Program-made: the position numbers and the translations under genes | Notes under the pieces: model-generated | What the model saw: the letters and a program-made list of their open reading frames with translations, nothing else | Database searches by the model: none | What the model was told of the DNA's origin: nothing | Assembly: GCA_025774865.1 (NCBI GenBank) | Contig: JALGZO010000286.1 | Location: 1 to 9,935, forward strand | Source of the DNA: a bacterium | GTDB taxonomy: Bacteria > ARS69 | Length of the DNA: 9,935 nt | Reading direction: 5' to 3' | Part shown: positions 1-6,103 of the stretch, in pieces | Numbering within the stretch: position 1 is the first letter of the stretch | Layout of the letters: every line of letters begins with the position of its first letter

Positions 1-1610
1 CGATCGTCGCCTGGACGACGGTCGGCCAGAATGCGGGATGGCCGAAGTTCACGTCGAACTGGATCTTCAGCTCCGTCGGGATGCTGGACGCGGACGACAA
101 CGGTACAAAAGAAGTGTACGTCGGATCTCACGACTTCTCTCTCCACGCTTGGGAGGCCGACGGTGCCGACGTGGGTGGGTTTCCGCTCTCGACCGAGGGT
201 CAGATCTGGGCCACGCCGTCGTTCGCCGACGTGGACAAGGACGGCGACGAAGAGGTCTTCGTGGTCTCGCAGGACTCGAAGTTCTACGCCGCTCACCACG
301 ACGGGAGTCCCGTCTACGGGGCCAACCAGGGCTTCTTCCTCATTCCGTCGCTGCAGGGGTCGCGAGGCTCGGTGGCGATCGCCGACATCGACAAGGACGC
401 GCAACTGGAGATGTTCGTCGGCACCGACTTCGGACGTGTCTTCGCGTTCAACCACGACGGAACGGCGTACTTGAACCACGTGGGCACGGCCTTCTACGAG
501 GTCGCCTCGCCGGGCACCGCCTCCCGGATCTGGGGCCCCATCGCCATCGGTGACATGGACGACGATGGTACGCGGGAAATCGCGTTCTGCAGCTGGGACG
601 ACCACCTGTATCTCGTCGATCCGGACGGAAAGGACCTTCCCGGCTTCCCGAAGACGGCGCTCGACAACTTCCGAACGGGGCCAGTCCTTGCGGATCTCGA
701 CGACGACGGAACGATGGAGATTCTCGCCGGCAATGACGACGGCAATCTTTACGCCTACAACCACGACGGTTCGGACTACGGGTCTGGTGGAATCCTGGCG
801 TCGATGCCGGGCGACGTTCGGAGCGTGCCGGCCGTGGCGAACATCGACGGGGATCCGGAGCTCGAGATCTTCGTGAGCTGCATGGATGGTCGCCTCTACG
901 GTTTCGAGCACGACGGCACCGGGATCCTCAACCCGAGTGGCCTCTTCGTGGACATCGACAGCACGCGGGAATTCTCGGCGAGCCCGATCGTCGTGGACGT
1001 GGACGGCGATTCCGACATGGAAATCCTCGTGGGGCATCGTAACGGGAACTTCTACGGGTTCCATCACGACGGCACGCGAATCAGCGGGATGCCCATCCCG
1101 ACCAGCAACGAGATCTACTCCACCGCGTCAGCGGGCGATCTCGATGGAGACGGGGACGTCGATGTGGCGTTCGGGTCGTACGACGCGAGCGTGAACGTGA
1201 TCGACTTTCCCGGCGCTTCGACCCCGGCGGCCTACGAGTGGCCGACGTTCGGCGGAAACAACCATCGTACGTCCGTCTACGGGGAATTGGGTCCGCACCA
1301 GACGGGGGCGGATCCCGGACCGATGGCGGCGCTCTCGTTCGCTCTCCTGCAGAACTCGCCGAACCCGTTCGCACTGGGCACGTCGATCGGTTACGTGATC
1401 CCGGAGGCGGGCCAGGTCACTCTCCGGATATTCAACGTGTCGGGTCGTCTGGTGCGCACGCTCGTGAACGGATCGGCGCCGGCGGGTCGGAACACGGTAG
1501 CGTGGGACGGCCGTGATGGTCAGGGTCGTCGCCTCTCGTCGGGGGTCTACTTCTACCGGCTCGAGTCCGAGGCCAAGTCGCTCACGAAGAAGAGCCTGCT
1601 CTTGCGTTGA
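1..1610 (+). CDS. Secreted FG-GAP/VCBS-repeat beta-propeller protein with FlgD-like C-terminal domain (5' partial)
   Basis: The frame is open from the window edge (first whole codon at 3), so the true start lies upstream; 535 residues are visible. At least eight repeat units carry an Asp-rich loop of the type D-x-D-x-D-G-x-x-E followed by a hydrophobic strand, with cores starting near 87, 228, 384, 552, 693, 840, 996 and 1137. Most units also carry an aromatic-x-x-HDG-like turn. This is the calcium-binding FG-GAP/VCBS pattern of extracellular beta-propellers. A closing WPTFGGNNHRT segment lies near 1240-1270. After a linker, about 1333-1607 encodes an Ig-like domain with an NSPNPF motif, a GRLVRTL strand and a GVYFYRL strand, resembling FlgD-Ig/type IX sorting domains. 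The protein is probably exported and surface-attached. What lies N-terminal (for example a protease domain) cannot be seen. No enzymatic motif is visible, so the specific role is unknown. Confidence 0.85.
   Translation, partial: IVAWTTVGQNAGWPKFTSNWIFSSVGMLDADDNGTKEVYVGSHDFSLHAWEADGADVGGFPLSTEGQIWATPSFADVDKDGDEEVFVVSQDSKFYAAHHDGSPVYGANQGFFLIPSLQGSRGSVAIADIDKDAQLEMFVGTDFGRVFAFNHDGTAYLNHVGTAFYEVASPGTASRIWGPIAIGDMDDDGTREIAFCSWDDHLYLVDPDGKDLPGFPKTALDNFRTGPVLADLDDDGTMEILAGNDDGNLYAYNHDGSDYGSGGILASMPGDVRSVPAVANIDGDPELEIFVSCMDGRLYGFEHDGTGILNPSGLFVDIDSTREFSASPIVVDVDGDSDMEILVGHRNGNFYGFHHDGTRISGMPIPTSNEIYSTASAGDLDGDGDVDVAFGSYDASVNVIDFPGASTPAAYEWPTFGGNNHRTSVYGELGPHQTGADPGPMAALSFALLQNSPNPFALGTSIGYVIPEAGQVTLRIFNVSGRLVRTLVNGSAPAGRNTVAWDGRDGQGRRLSSGVYFYRLESEAKSLTKKSLLLR
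87..1190 (+). repeat. Eight degenerate FG-GAP/VCBS coding units
   Basis: This is a protein-level tandem repeat inside the first gene. The Asp-rich cores are spaced 141, 156, 168, 141, 147, 156 and 141 nt apart (47-56 residues). The DNA itself is diverged, so these are old structural repeats, not recent duplications. Each core is predicted to bind calcium in one blade of a propeller. Confidence 0.7.
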
Positions 1611-1642
1611 CAGTCGCGGGGGCAGCCGCCGATTCTGGGCGA

Positions 1643-3064
1643 ATGCCGAGAACCAAGATCGTCGCCACGCTGGGCCCCGCGTCGAAGGAGCCCGAGCTCC
1701 TCTTTCGGCTGATTCGCGCGGGCGTCGACGTCTTCCGTCTGAACTATTCGCACGGTACCCACGAGTCGCATGCGGAGCTGTTGCGTGCGGTTCGAGAAGC
1801 GTCGTCGCGCGCCGGGAAAGAGGTCGGGGTCCTGCAGGATCTCGCCGGACCGAAGATCCGGACCGGTGAGGTCGAAGGGGGCGGGAGTATCACCCTGGAG
1901 CGGGGTGGCGGCGTCCTTCTCCGCGCGGAGCCGGGACCCATGCGGCCCGGGCTCCTGACCGCGAGCCGTCCCGAGCTCGTGCGCGAGCTAGACCCCGGCC
2001 AGCGAGTGTACCTGAGCGATGGACGGATCGAGCTCGTCGTGGAGGAGATGGACTCGGACGGAGTACGACTCCGGGTCGAACGCGGAGGCCAGCTCACCGG
2101 GAATGCGGGCATCAACCTGCCGTCGACGCGGCTCGAGGTCCCTTCCCTGACCGACAAGGACGAGGCGGACCTCGTTCACGGTCTCGAAGCCGGCGCGGAC
2201 GTCACCGCGCTCTCGTTCGTGAGGAGCCCCGACGACCTCGACGCCCCGCGGCGCATCGCGAGCGGGCGTGATCACGACATCTTTCTCATCGCGAAGATCG
2301 AAAAGCGAGAAGCGGTCGACAACCTCGAATCGATCCTCGATCGGGCCGACGGTGTCATGGTGGCTCGCGGTGACCTCGGGGTGGAGCTGCCGCCGGAAGA
2401 AGTGCCGCTGCTGCAGAAGCGTATCATCCGCGCCGCGAATGAGCGGCGGATCCCCGTGATCACTGCGACCCAGATGCTCGAGTCGATGATCGAATCGCCT
2501 CTCCCGACGCGGGCGGAAGCGTCCGACGTGGCGAACGCGATCTTGGACGGCACCGACGCGGTGATGCTCTCCGGCGAGACCGCGATCGGGAAGCATCCCG
2601 TGGAAGTCGTGGAGACGATGATCCGCATCGCCGAGAAGGCGGAGCTGCCAACGCCCGCCACCGAGCTCCGGCGTCAGGTCGCCGGCCAGGTCCCGCCCGC
2701 CGAGGCCGTGGCCCGGGCTGCGAGCCGTGCCGCCGAGGACGTCGGCGCCCGGGCGATCGTCGTGTATACGGAGTCGGGAAGCACCGCTCGGCTCCTGGCC
2801 TCCGCCCGCCCCAACGTGCCCGTTCTGGCGCTGTCGCCGGACATCCGGACGATTCGGCGCCTGAGGCTCTCCTGGGGCGTCTACCCTCGGCTCATGCCCC
2901 GGGTGGACCGGCTGGCCGAGATGCTGGCGATCGGGGAGAAGATCCTCATCGACGCCGATCAGGTCCGCCCCGGTCAGCGCGTGGTGGTCGTCTCCGGCAG
3001 CCGGGCCGCCCATCGCGGCGGGACGAACATGATGAAGGTCCTCACGATCGGGGAGGACCTCTGA
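1643..3064 (+). CDS. pyk: Pyruvate kinase
   Basis: Encodes 473 residues, the usual length for bacterial pyruvate kinase, which transfers phosphate from phosphoenolpyruvate to ADP in the last step of glycolysis in the cytosol. Visible motifs in order: KIVATLGPAS at the N-terminus; FRLNYSHG (31-38); DLAGPKIRTG (66-75); the active-site signature around IAKIEKREAV with Lys218 and Glu220; MVARGDLGVELP with the metal-binding Glu/Asp region (239-250); ATQMLESM with the catalytic Thr276; and SGETAIGKHP. The C-terminal domain has VVVYTESGSTARLL-type and GTNMMKV segments. There is no extra PEP-utiliser domain. Lys71 stands where K+-dependent enzymes have Glu, which predicts K+ independence. ATG 1643 was chosen because family members start just before the KIVATLGPAS strand. 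The frame could also open at TTG 1607, overlapping the upstream stop, but that adds 12 unconserved residues. No clear Shine-Dalgarno sequence precedes 1643. The gene lies 32 nt after the propeller gene, so co-transcription is possible. Confidence 0.95.
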   Translation: MPRTKIVATLGPASKEPELLFRLIRAGVDVFRLNYSHGTHESHAELLRAVREASSRAGKEVGVLQDLAGPKIRTGEVEGGGSITLERGGGVLLRAEPGPMRPGLLTASRPELVRELDPGQRVYLSDGRIELVVEEMDSDGVRLRVERGGQLTGNAGINLPSTRLEVPSLTDKDEADLVHGLEAGADVTALSFVRSPDDLDAPRRIASGRDHDIFLIAKIEKREAVDNLESILDRADGVMVARGDLGVELPPEEVPLLQKRIIRAANERRIPVITATQMLESMIESPLPTRAEASDVANAILDGTDAVMLSGETAIGKHPVEVVETMIRIAEKAELPTPATELRRQVAGQVPPAEAVARAASRAAEDVGARAIVVYTESGSTARLLASARPNVPVLALSPDIRTIRRLRLSWGVYPRLMPRVDRLAEMLAIGEKILIDADQVRPGQRVVVVSGSRAAHRGGTNMMKVLTIGEDL

Positions 3065-3114
3065 TCCTTCGACGCTGAATCCGCGCCTCCCGGCGGCCGA
3101 ACTTGAAAGGGAGA

Positions 3115-3130
3115 GGGGGGTTCACCCCCT
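3115..3130 (+). terminator. G/C hairpin after pyruvate kinase (weak terminator candidate)
   Basis: Five G:C pairs (3116-3120 with 3125-3129) plus an outer G:T pair close a TTCA tetraloop, 50 nt after the pyk stop. No T-run follows, so it is not a classical intrinsic terminator. It could stabilise the transcript end or mean nothing. Confidence 0.25.
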
Positions 3131-3160
3131 GACAGCGCGGTCCGGTACTCGGCCCCTTTC

Positions 3161-3186
3161 TATGCTCGGAGAGGCCGTGATATGAT
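3161..3186 (+). promoter_or_regulatory. Possible -10 elements upstream of the selenoprotein gene
   Basis: Two -10-like hexamers lie here: TATGCT at 3161-3166 and TATGAT at 3181-3186, the latter five of six matches to TATAAT. The second is 44 nt upstream of the ATG at 3231. No convincing -35 element is seen 16-18 nt upstream of either. The 166-nt gap after pyk is the largest in the window, which fits a new transcription unit starting here. Confidence 0.25.
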
Positions 3187-3218
3187 CCTCGGGCTGTTTC
3201 CGCGAACCCAAGACACCG

Positions 3219-3226
3219 AAGAGGTG
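3219..3226 (+). promoter_or_regulatory. Shine-Dalgarno sequence fixing the start at 3231
   Basis: AAGAGGTG ends 4 nt before ATG 3231 and is a good match to the anti-Shine-Dalgarno sequence. It supports initiation at 3231, upstream of the in-frame TGA, rather than at a downstream GTG such as 3444. Confidence 0.65.
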
Positions 3227-3230
3227 CTGC

Positions 3231-4613
3231 ATGCGCAAGGCCGTCGGATTCACCTTCTTGTCGGTCCTCGGACTCGCGTGGGGCCTCGGGGCCGACGCTG
3301 ATGGGCCGGGGAAGAAAGTGTTCCTGGTCTACTCCGCCGATGAGAGGTCCGAGCTCGCCCCCTGCGGCTGAAAGGCCAAGGATAAGGGTGGGCTGGCCCG
3401 GCGGGCTGGCGAGATCGAGGAGTTCCAGAAGATCCATCCGCGGGTGTTCGCTTGCAGCTCGGGCGACATCTTCGAATGGGCGTCGGCGACCCGCGCGCCG
3501 CGCGACGATTCGTTGCTGAAAGCGAATTTCATGGCGCAGGCCCTCGGGCTCTTGGACTACGACGCGATCGCGCTCGGAGAAAAGGACCTGGCCTACGGCC
3601 GGGCGTTTCTTCAGGACGCCGCTAACCAGCACGGCCTGAAGTTCGTCTGCGCCAACGCGATCGACCGCACGACGAAGGAGACCATCTTCCCTCCGTACGC
3701 GGTCAGCGAGCGCAACGGAGTTCGAGTGGCGTTCATCGGCGTCGTGTCCCCGGAACGGCACATCACGGCCCAGGTCGAGTCGGCGCTCCTCGATCACCAG
3801 ATCGAGATCGTGGACCCGACCGAGATGACCATGAAGGTCATGGACGAGATTCGCGCCAAGGCTGACCTCGTCGTCCTCTTGTCGCACACCGGCATCGAGA
3901 GCTCGGAGTATCTCGCCGAGGATCTCCCCGTGGACGTGGTCCTCGTCGGACACTACCCGGCGATCCAACACGACCCGAAGGAGGTCGGGGGCGCCGTGTT
4001 CGCCATGGCCGGATCGAAGTCCGATCGCTTCGGCACGCTGGAGCTGACGCTGACCGAGGACTTGTCCGAGGTCGCGGCGTTCGAGGGTGATGCGATCCGA
4101 CTCCTCTCGAAGGGACCCGAAAACGCGCAGATCAACGCGCTCGCGGTCGAGTCCGACCGGCTGGACAAGGAGCGAAAGAAAGAGCAGCAGCTGGCGAGGC
4201 AGCGGGAACGTGAGGATGCGAACAAGCTACAGACGACCGCGAAGATCCATCAACGGGGCGGCGTGTTCGGGGCCGAGTCGTGCAAGTCTTGCCACGAACC
4301 GGTGTACGACACGTGGATGCAGACACCGCACGCGACCGCATTCGCCACGCTTGCCGAGGCCGACTCCTGGGACGATCCGGACTGCATCGGCTGCCACGTG
4401 ACGGGCGTGGAAGACAAGACCTACGTGGCGGACGTCAACTTGCCGCCCGAGGTCTGGAACGTGCAGTGCGAGGAGTGCCACGGCAGTGGACTCCAGCATG
4501 CGCGCGACGGTTCCTACATGACGAGTGGCGAAGCCACTTGCCGCAAGTGCCACGATCCGGACAACAGTCCGGAATTCGACTACGAGCTGTACTCGTCATA
4601 CGGAGTGCACTGA
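3231..4613 (+). CDS. Probable selenocysteine-containing periplasmic tetrahaem cytochrome with 5'-nucleotidase-like (metallophosphatase-fold) domain
   Basis: Encodes 460 residues if TGA 3369 is read as selenocysteine (residue 47). ATG 3231 has a strong Shine-Dalgarno and begins a clear Sec-type signal peptide: basic MRK, a hydrophobic core, and a GADA cleavage site near residue 23/24. A metallophosphatase/5'-nucleotidase-like domain follows. Asp37, Asp79, SHTG (His219) and VGHYP (His241) are recognisable, but the usual D-x-H is SADERSE and the usual GNHE/D is LGEKDL, so the dimetal site looks degenerate and phosphatase activity is doubtful. The motif Pro44-Cys45-Gly46-TGA47 and GGLARRA (53-59) matches the PCGC...GGLxRR segment I recall from Cys-containing relatives. 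After a charged helical linker (about 304-343) come four CxxCH haem c sites at 351, 385, 413 and 437, in a cytochrome c554-like pattern that includes TPHATAF and a C-terminal SPEFDY. The protein should act in the periplasm as an electron-transfer or redox enzyme; its substrate is unknown. The alternative is a nonsense mutation or base error at TGC. Confidence 0.8.
3369..3371 (+). other. In-frame TGA, predicted selenocysteine codon (Sec47)
   Basis: This is the only stop triplet between ATG 3231 and the terminal TGA at 4611. It directly follows Cys-Gly (TGC GGC), giving Cys-Gly-Sec. Both flanks keep strong G/C third-position bias and protein-like sequence: 46 codons upstream, and 24 codons downstream before the next possible start at 3444. 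In relatives as I remember them this position is Cys, and TGC to TGA is the classic Cys/Sec exchange. Confidence 0.75.
3392..3410 (+). promoter_or_regulatory. Candidate bacterial SECIS hairpin
   Basis: Eight pairs (3392-3399 with 3403-3410: GCTGGCCC against GGGCTGGC, including two G:U pairs) close a GGC loop. The loop starts after 28 nt of sequence downstream of the TGA. A G as first loop base and this spacing fit what is known of bacterial SECIS elements, which lie inside the coding region just after the UGA and bind SelB. The alternative pairing 3374-3378 with 3394-3398 (GGCCA/TGGCC, 15-nt loop) would exclude it. Local GC is high, so chance hairpins are likely; the support is moderate. Confidence 0.5.
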
Positions 4614-5584
4614 TCCGACTCCGCCTCCGGGCGGTCGCGGCGGCGACCGGCGTGGCGCTCTTCGTGCCGAGCCCGGCCGGAGCGTGGGGCGAGCGGACCC
4701 ACGAGATCATCAACCGCCGCTCGATCGAGTTCCTCCCCGAGCCGGCGCGTTCGGAGTGGGCGGCGATGGCGCTCCCCCTCGGCGCCCATGCGAGTGACGC
4801 CGATCACCGCAAGAGCCGCGTGCCCGGCGAGCGCCCCCGTCACTTCATCGACATCGACGTCTACGACGAGCACCCGTTCGACGACGTGCCGCGGGACCTC
4901 GAGGAGCTCGTGCGGAAGCGGGGTCGGGAGGAGGTGGACCAGTGGGGCACCGTGCCGTGGGCCATCGAGGAGTGCTGGCGGATGCTCGTCCTGTCTCTCG
5001 AACGCGGCGACTGGAGCTCCGCCGGAGCGTGGGGGGCGGATCTCGGGCACTACGTCGCGGACTCTCACCAGCCGCTCCACTGCACCGTGAACTACGACGG
5101 CCAGAACACGGGAAACGATGGCGTGCACCTGCGCTTCGAGGTGCACATGATGAATCGGCACTTCGACGAGACCCTGATCGACCGGACGGCCCCGCTTCCG
5201 GATCCGGGGGGAGACGTGGTCGAGTTTTGCTTCGGCTGGATTGCGGCCGCCTACCCCGGTCTCCACCCGATCCTGCGCGCCGATACGGAGGCGCGCGAGG
5301 CTGATTCCGGGCACGGCGACGCCTACTATCAGGAGATGTGGTCCCAGACCCGGGATCTTGCGACCTCCCAGGTGACCGCCGCGGCTCGAGATCTGGCCGC
5401 CCTCTACCTGGCCGCCTGGGAGGAGGCAGGGAGCCCGCCCGGGCCCGAAATTGCGCCTCCGTTCTCGGCTCTGCCCCCGGAGGTTCTCGACCCCCCCCAG
5501 ACGCGCTCCGGGACCGCCCACCGGGGGGCCTGGCTCACCGCGGCCGCGATCCTCGTCTCGGCGCTCGTCCTGGGGAGCCGCTGA
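4610..5584 (+). CDS. Secreted zinc-dependent S1/P1 nuclease / phospholipase C family protein
   Basis: Encodes 324 residues from CTG 4610. The family uses three zinc ions to cleave phosphodiester bonds in nucleic acids or phospholipids outside the cytoplasm. From CTG the protein begins with a 25-residue signal peptide ending PSPAGA, so the mature chain starts at Trp26. This is the hallmark N-terminal Trp whose amino group binds zinc. The other ligands line up by spacing: His31, Asp63, His78, His147-x3-Asp151-x5-His157 (within LGHYVADSHQPLH), His173 and Glu177. Trp-x4-His is S1/P1-like, while His173-x3-Glu177 is phospholipase C-like. A hydrophobic C-terminal segment (about 308-322, with a final Arg) may anchor it in the membrane. 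No ATG, GTG or TTG stands at the right place: GTG 4547 would give a 46-residue leader, and GTG 4652 would destroy the signal peptide. GGAG at 4602-4605 precedes the CTG, which overlaps the upstream TGA (CTGA), suggesting translational coupling. Substrate class is undecided. Confidence 0.85.
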   Translation: MIRLRLRAVAAATGVALFVPSPAGAWGERTHEIINRRSIEFLPEPARSEWAAMALPLGAHASDADHRKSRVPGERPRHFIDIDVYDEHPFDDVPRDLEELVRKRGREEVDQWGTVPWAIEECWRMLVLSLERGDWSSAGAWGADLGHYVADSHQPLHCTVNYDGQNTGNDGVHLRFEVHMMNRHFDETLIDRTAPLPDPGGDVVEFCFGWIAAAYPGLHPILRADTEAREADSGHGDAYYQEMWSQTRDLATSQVTAAARDLAALYLAAWEEAGSPPGPEIAPPFSALPPEVLDPPQTRSGTAHRGAWLTAAAILVSALVLGSR

Positions 5585-5586
5585 GC

Positions 5587-5609
5587 GGATGCCGCCCCAG
5601 ACGGCGTCT
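5587..5609 (+). terminator. Hairpin just after the nuclease stop codon
   Basis: Seven pairs (GATGCCG at 5588-5594 with CGGCGTC at 5602-5608), plus an outer G:T pair, close a 7-nt loop that begins 10 nt after the stop codon. It lacks a T-run. The position suits transcript termination or 3'-end protection before the receiver gene, but this is inference. Confidence 0.35.
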
Positions 5610-5700
5610 CAAGGCACGGTGAGTCGCTGCCGATGCTACTAGGCTGGTCTCTAGCTCGCGGGGTTCTCTGGTCCCCGGGGCGAAAGGGGGAGAAACGTCC

Positions 5701-6066
5701 ATGAGCGCCAAGAGAATCCTCGTCGTGGACGACCAGGAGAGCATGCGTGACATGCTCGCGGATCTCCTCGACATGATGGGGTACGCCCCGCGGGCGGTGG
5801 CGGGCGGGGCCGAGGCGCTCCACGAGCTCGAGGCCGGCGGCATCGATCTCGTGATCACCGATCTGAATATGCCGGTGATGGACGGGATGGAGCTGATGAA
5901 GCAGATCAAGTCCCGCACCCCCGACCTCCCGGTCATCGTCATCACCGGGTACGGCACGTTCCACACCGAGAGGCAAGTTCTCTCCAGCGGTGCCGATGGC
6001 TACATCCCGAAGCCGTGCACGATCAATCGCGTGCAGGAAACGGTGAGCGCCGCCTTCGGCGAGTGA
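5701..6066 (+). CDS. Stand-alone CheY-like response-regulator receiver protein
   Basis: Encodes 121 residues, a single receiver domain with no output domain. The phosphorylation set is complete: acidic pair Asp10-Asp11, phospho-acceptor Asp54 within ITDLNMPVMDG, switch Thr82 in VITGYG, and Lys104 in PKPC. Such proteins act by binding partners or passing phosphate along a relay in the cytosol. No histidine kinase or motility gene is in the window, so the partner is unknown. ATG 5701 is preceded by GGGGGAG at 5686-5692 with 8 nt spacing, a good ribosome binding site. The 116-nt spacer before it, with a hairpin near the upstream stop, suggests its own promoter, although I find no clear -35/-10 pair. 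The methyltransferase start lies 37 nt downstream, so it may be co-transcribed with the bacillithiol genes. Confidence 0.93.
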   Translation: MSAKRILVVDDQESMRDMLADLLDMMGYAPRAVAGGAEALHELEAGGIDLVITDLNMPVMDGMELMKQIKSRTPDLPVIVITGYGTFHTERQVLSSGADGYIPKPCTINRVQETVSAAFGE

Positions 6067-6090
6067 CCGGCTGATTCTCGCCCGGCATGC

Positions 6091-6096
6091 TATGCT
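6091..6096 (+). promoter_or_regulatory. Possible -10 element for a near-leaderless bacillithiol operon transcript
   Basis: TATGCT lies 7 nt before ATG 6104, which has no Shine-Dalgarno sequence. The same hexamer occurs at 3161 ahead of the cytochrome gene. A transcript starting near the ATG would be leaderless. No clear -35 is seen, so this is weak. Confidence 0.2.
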
Positions 6097-6103
6097 CCAC
6101 GCC

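Noticed and set aside
1607-1642. TTG 1607 as pyruvate kinase start, overlapping the upstream stop (TTGA)
   Set aside because: It adds 12 residues not expected in the family before the KIVATLGPAS strand and has no better ribosome binding site than ATG 1643.
1988-3013. Long open frame on the minus strand opposite pyruvate kinase
   Set aside because: It is low-complexity, rich in Arg/Gly/His, has no recognisable motif and lies entirely opposite a certain gene. Similar minus-strand frames at 3042-3971, 4580-5521, 6023-7096, 8292-9215 and 9173-9931 are rejected for the same reason: high GC keeps antisense frames open.
3065-3230. A tRNA (including tRNA-Sec) or riboswitch in the gap before the cytochrome gene
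   Set aside because: The GGGGG-TTCA-CCCCC hairpin superficially recalls a T-arm, but its loop is only four bases and no acceptor or anticodon arm can be folded around it.
3231-3371. Reading the TGA at 3369 as a nonsense mutation that makes the cytochrome gene a pseudogene
   Set aside because: There is only one stop, it falls at a position expected to be Cys, the downstream frame is intact for 413 codons with all haem motifs, and a SECIS-like hairpin follows. It cannot be fully excluded without reads or homologues.
6092-6103. ATG 6092 as methyltransferase start
   Set aside because: It adds only four residues before the family-like MSW opening and has no ribosome binding site. It remains possible.
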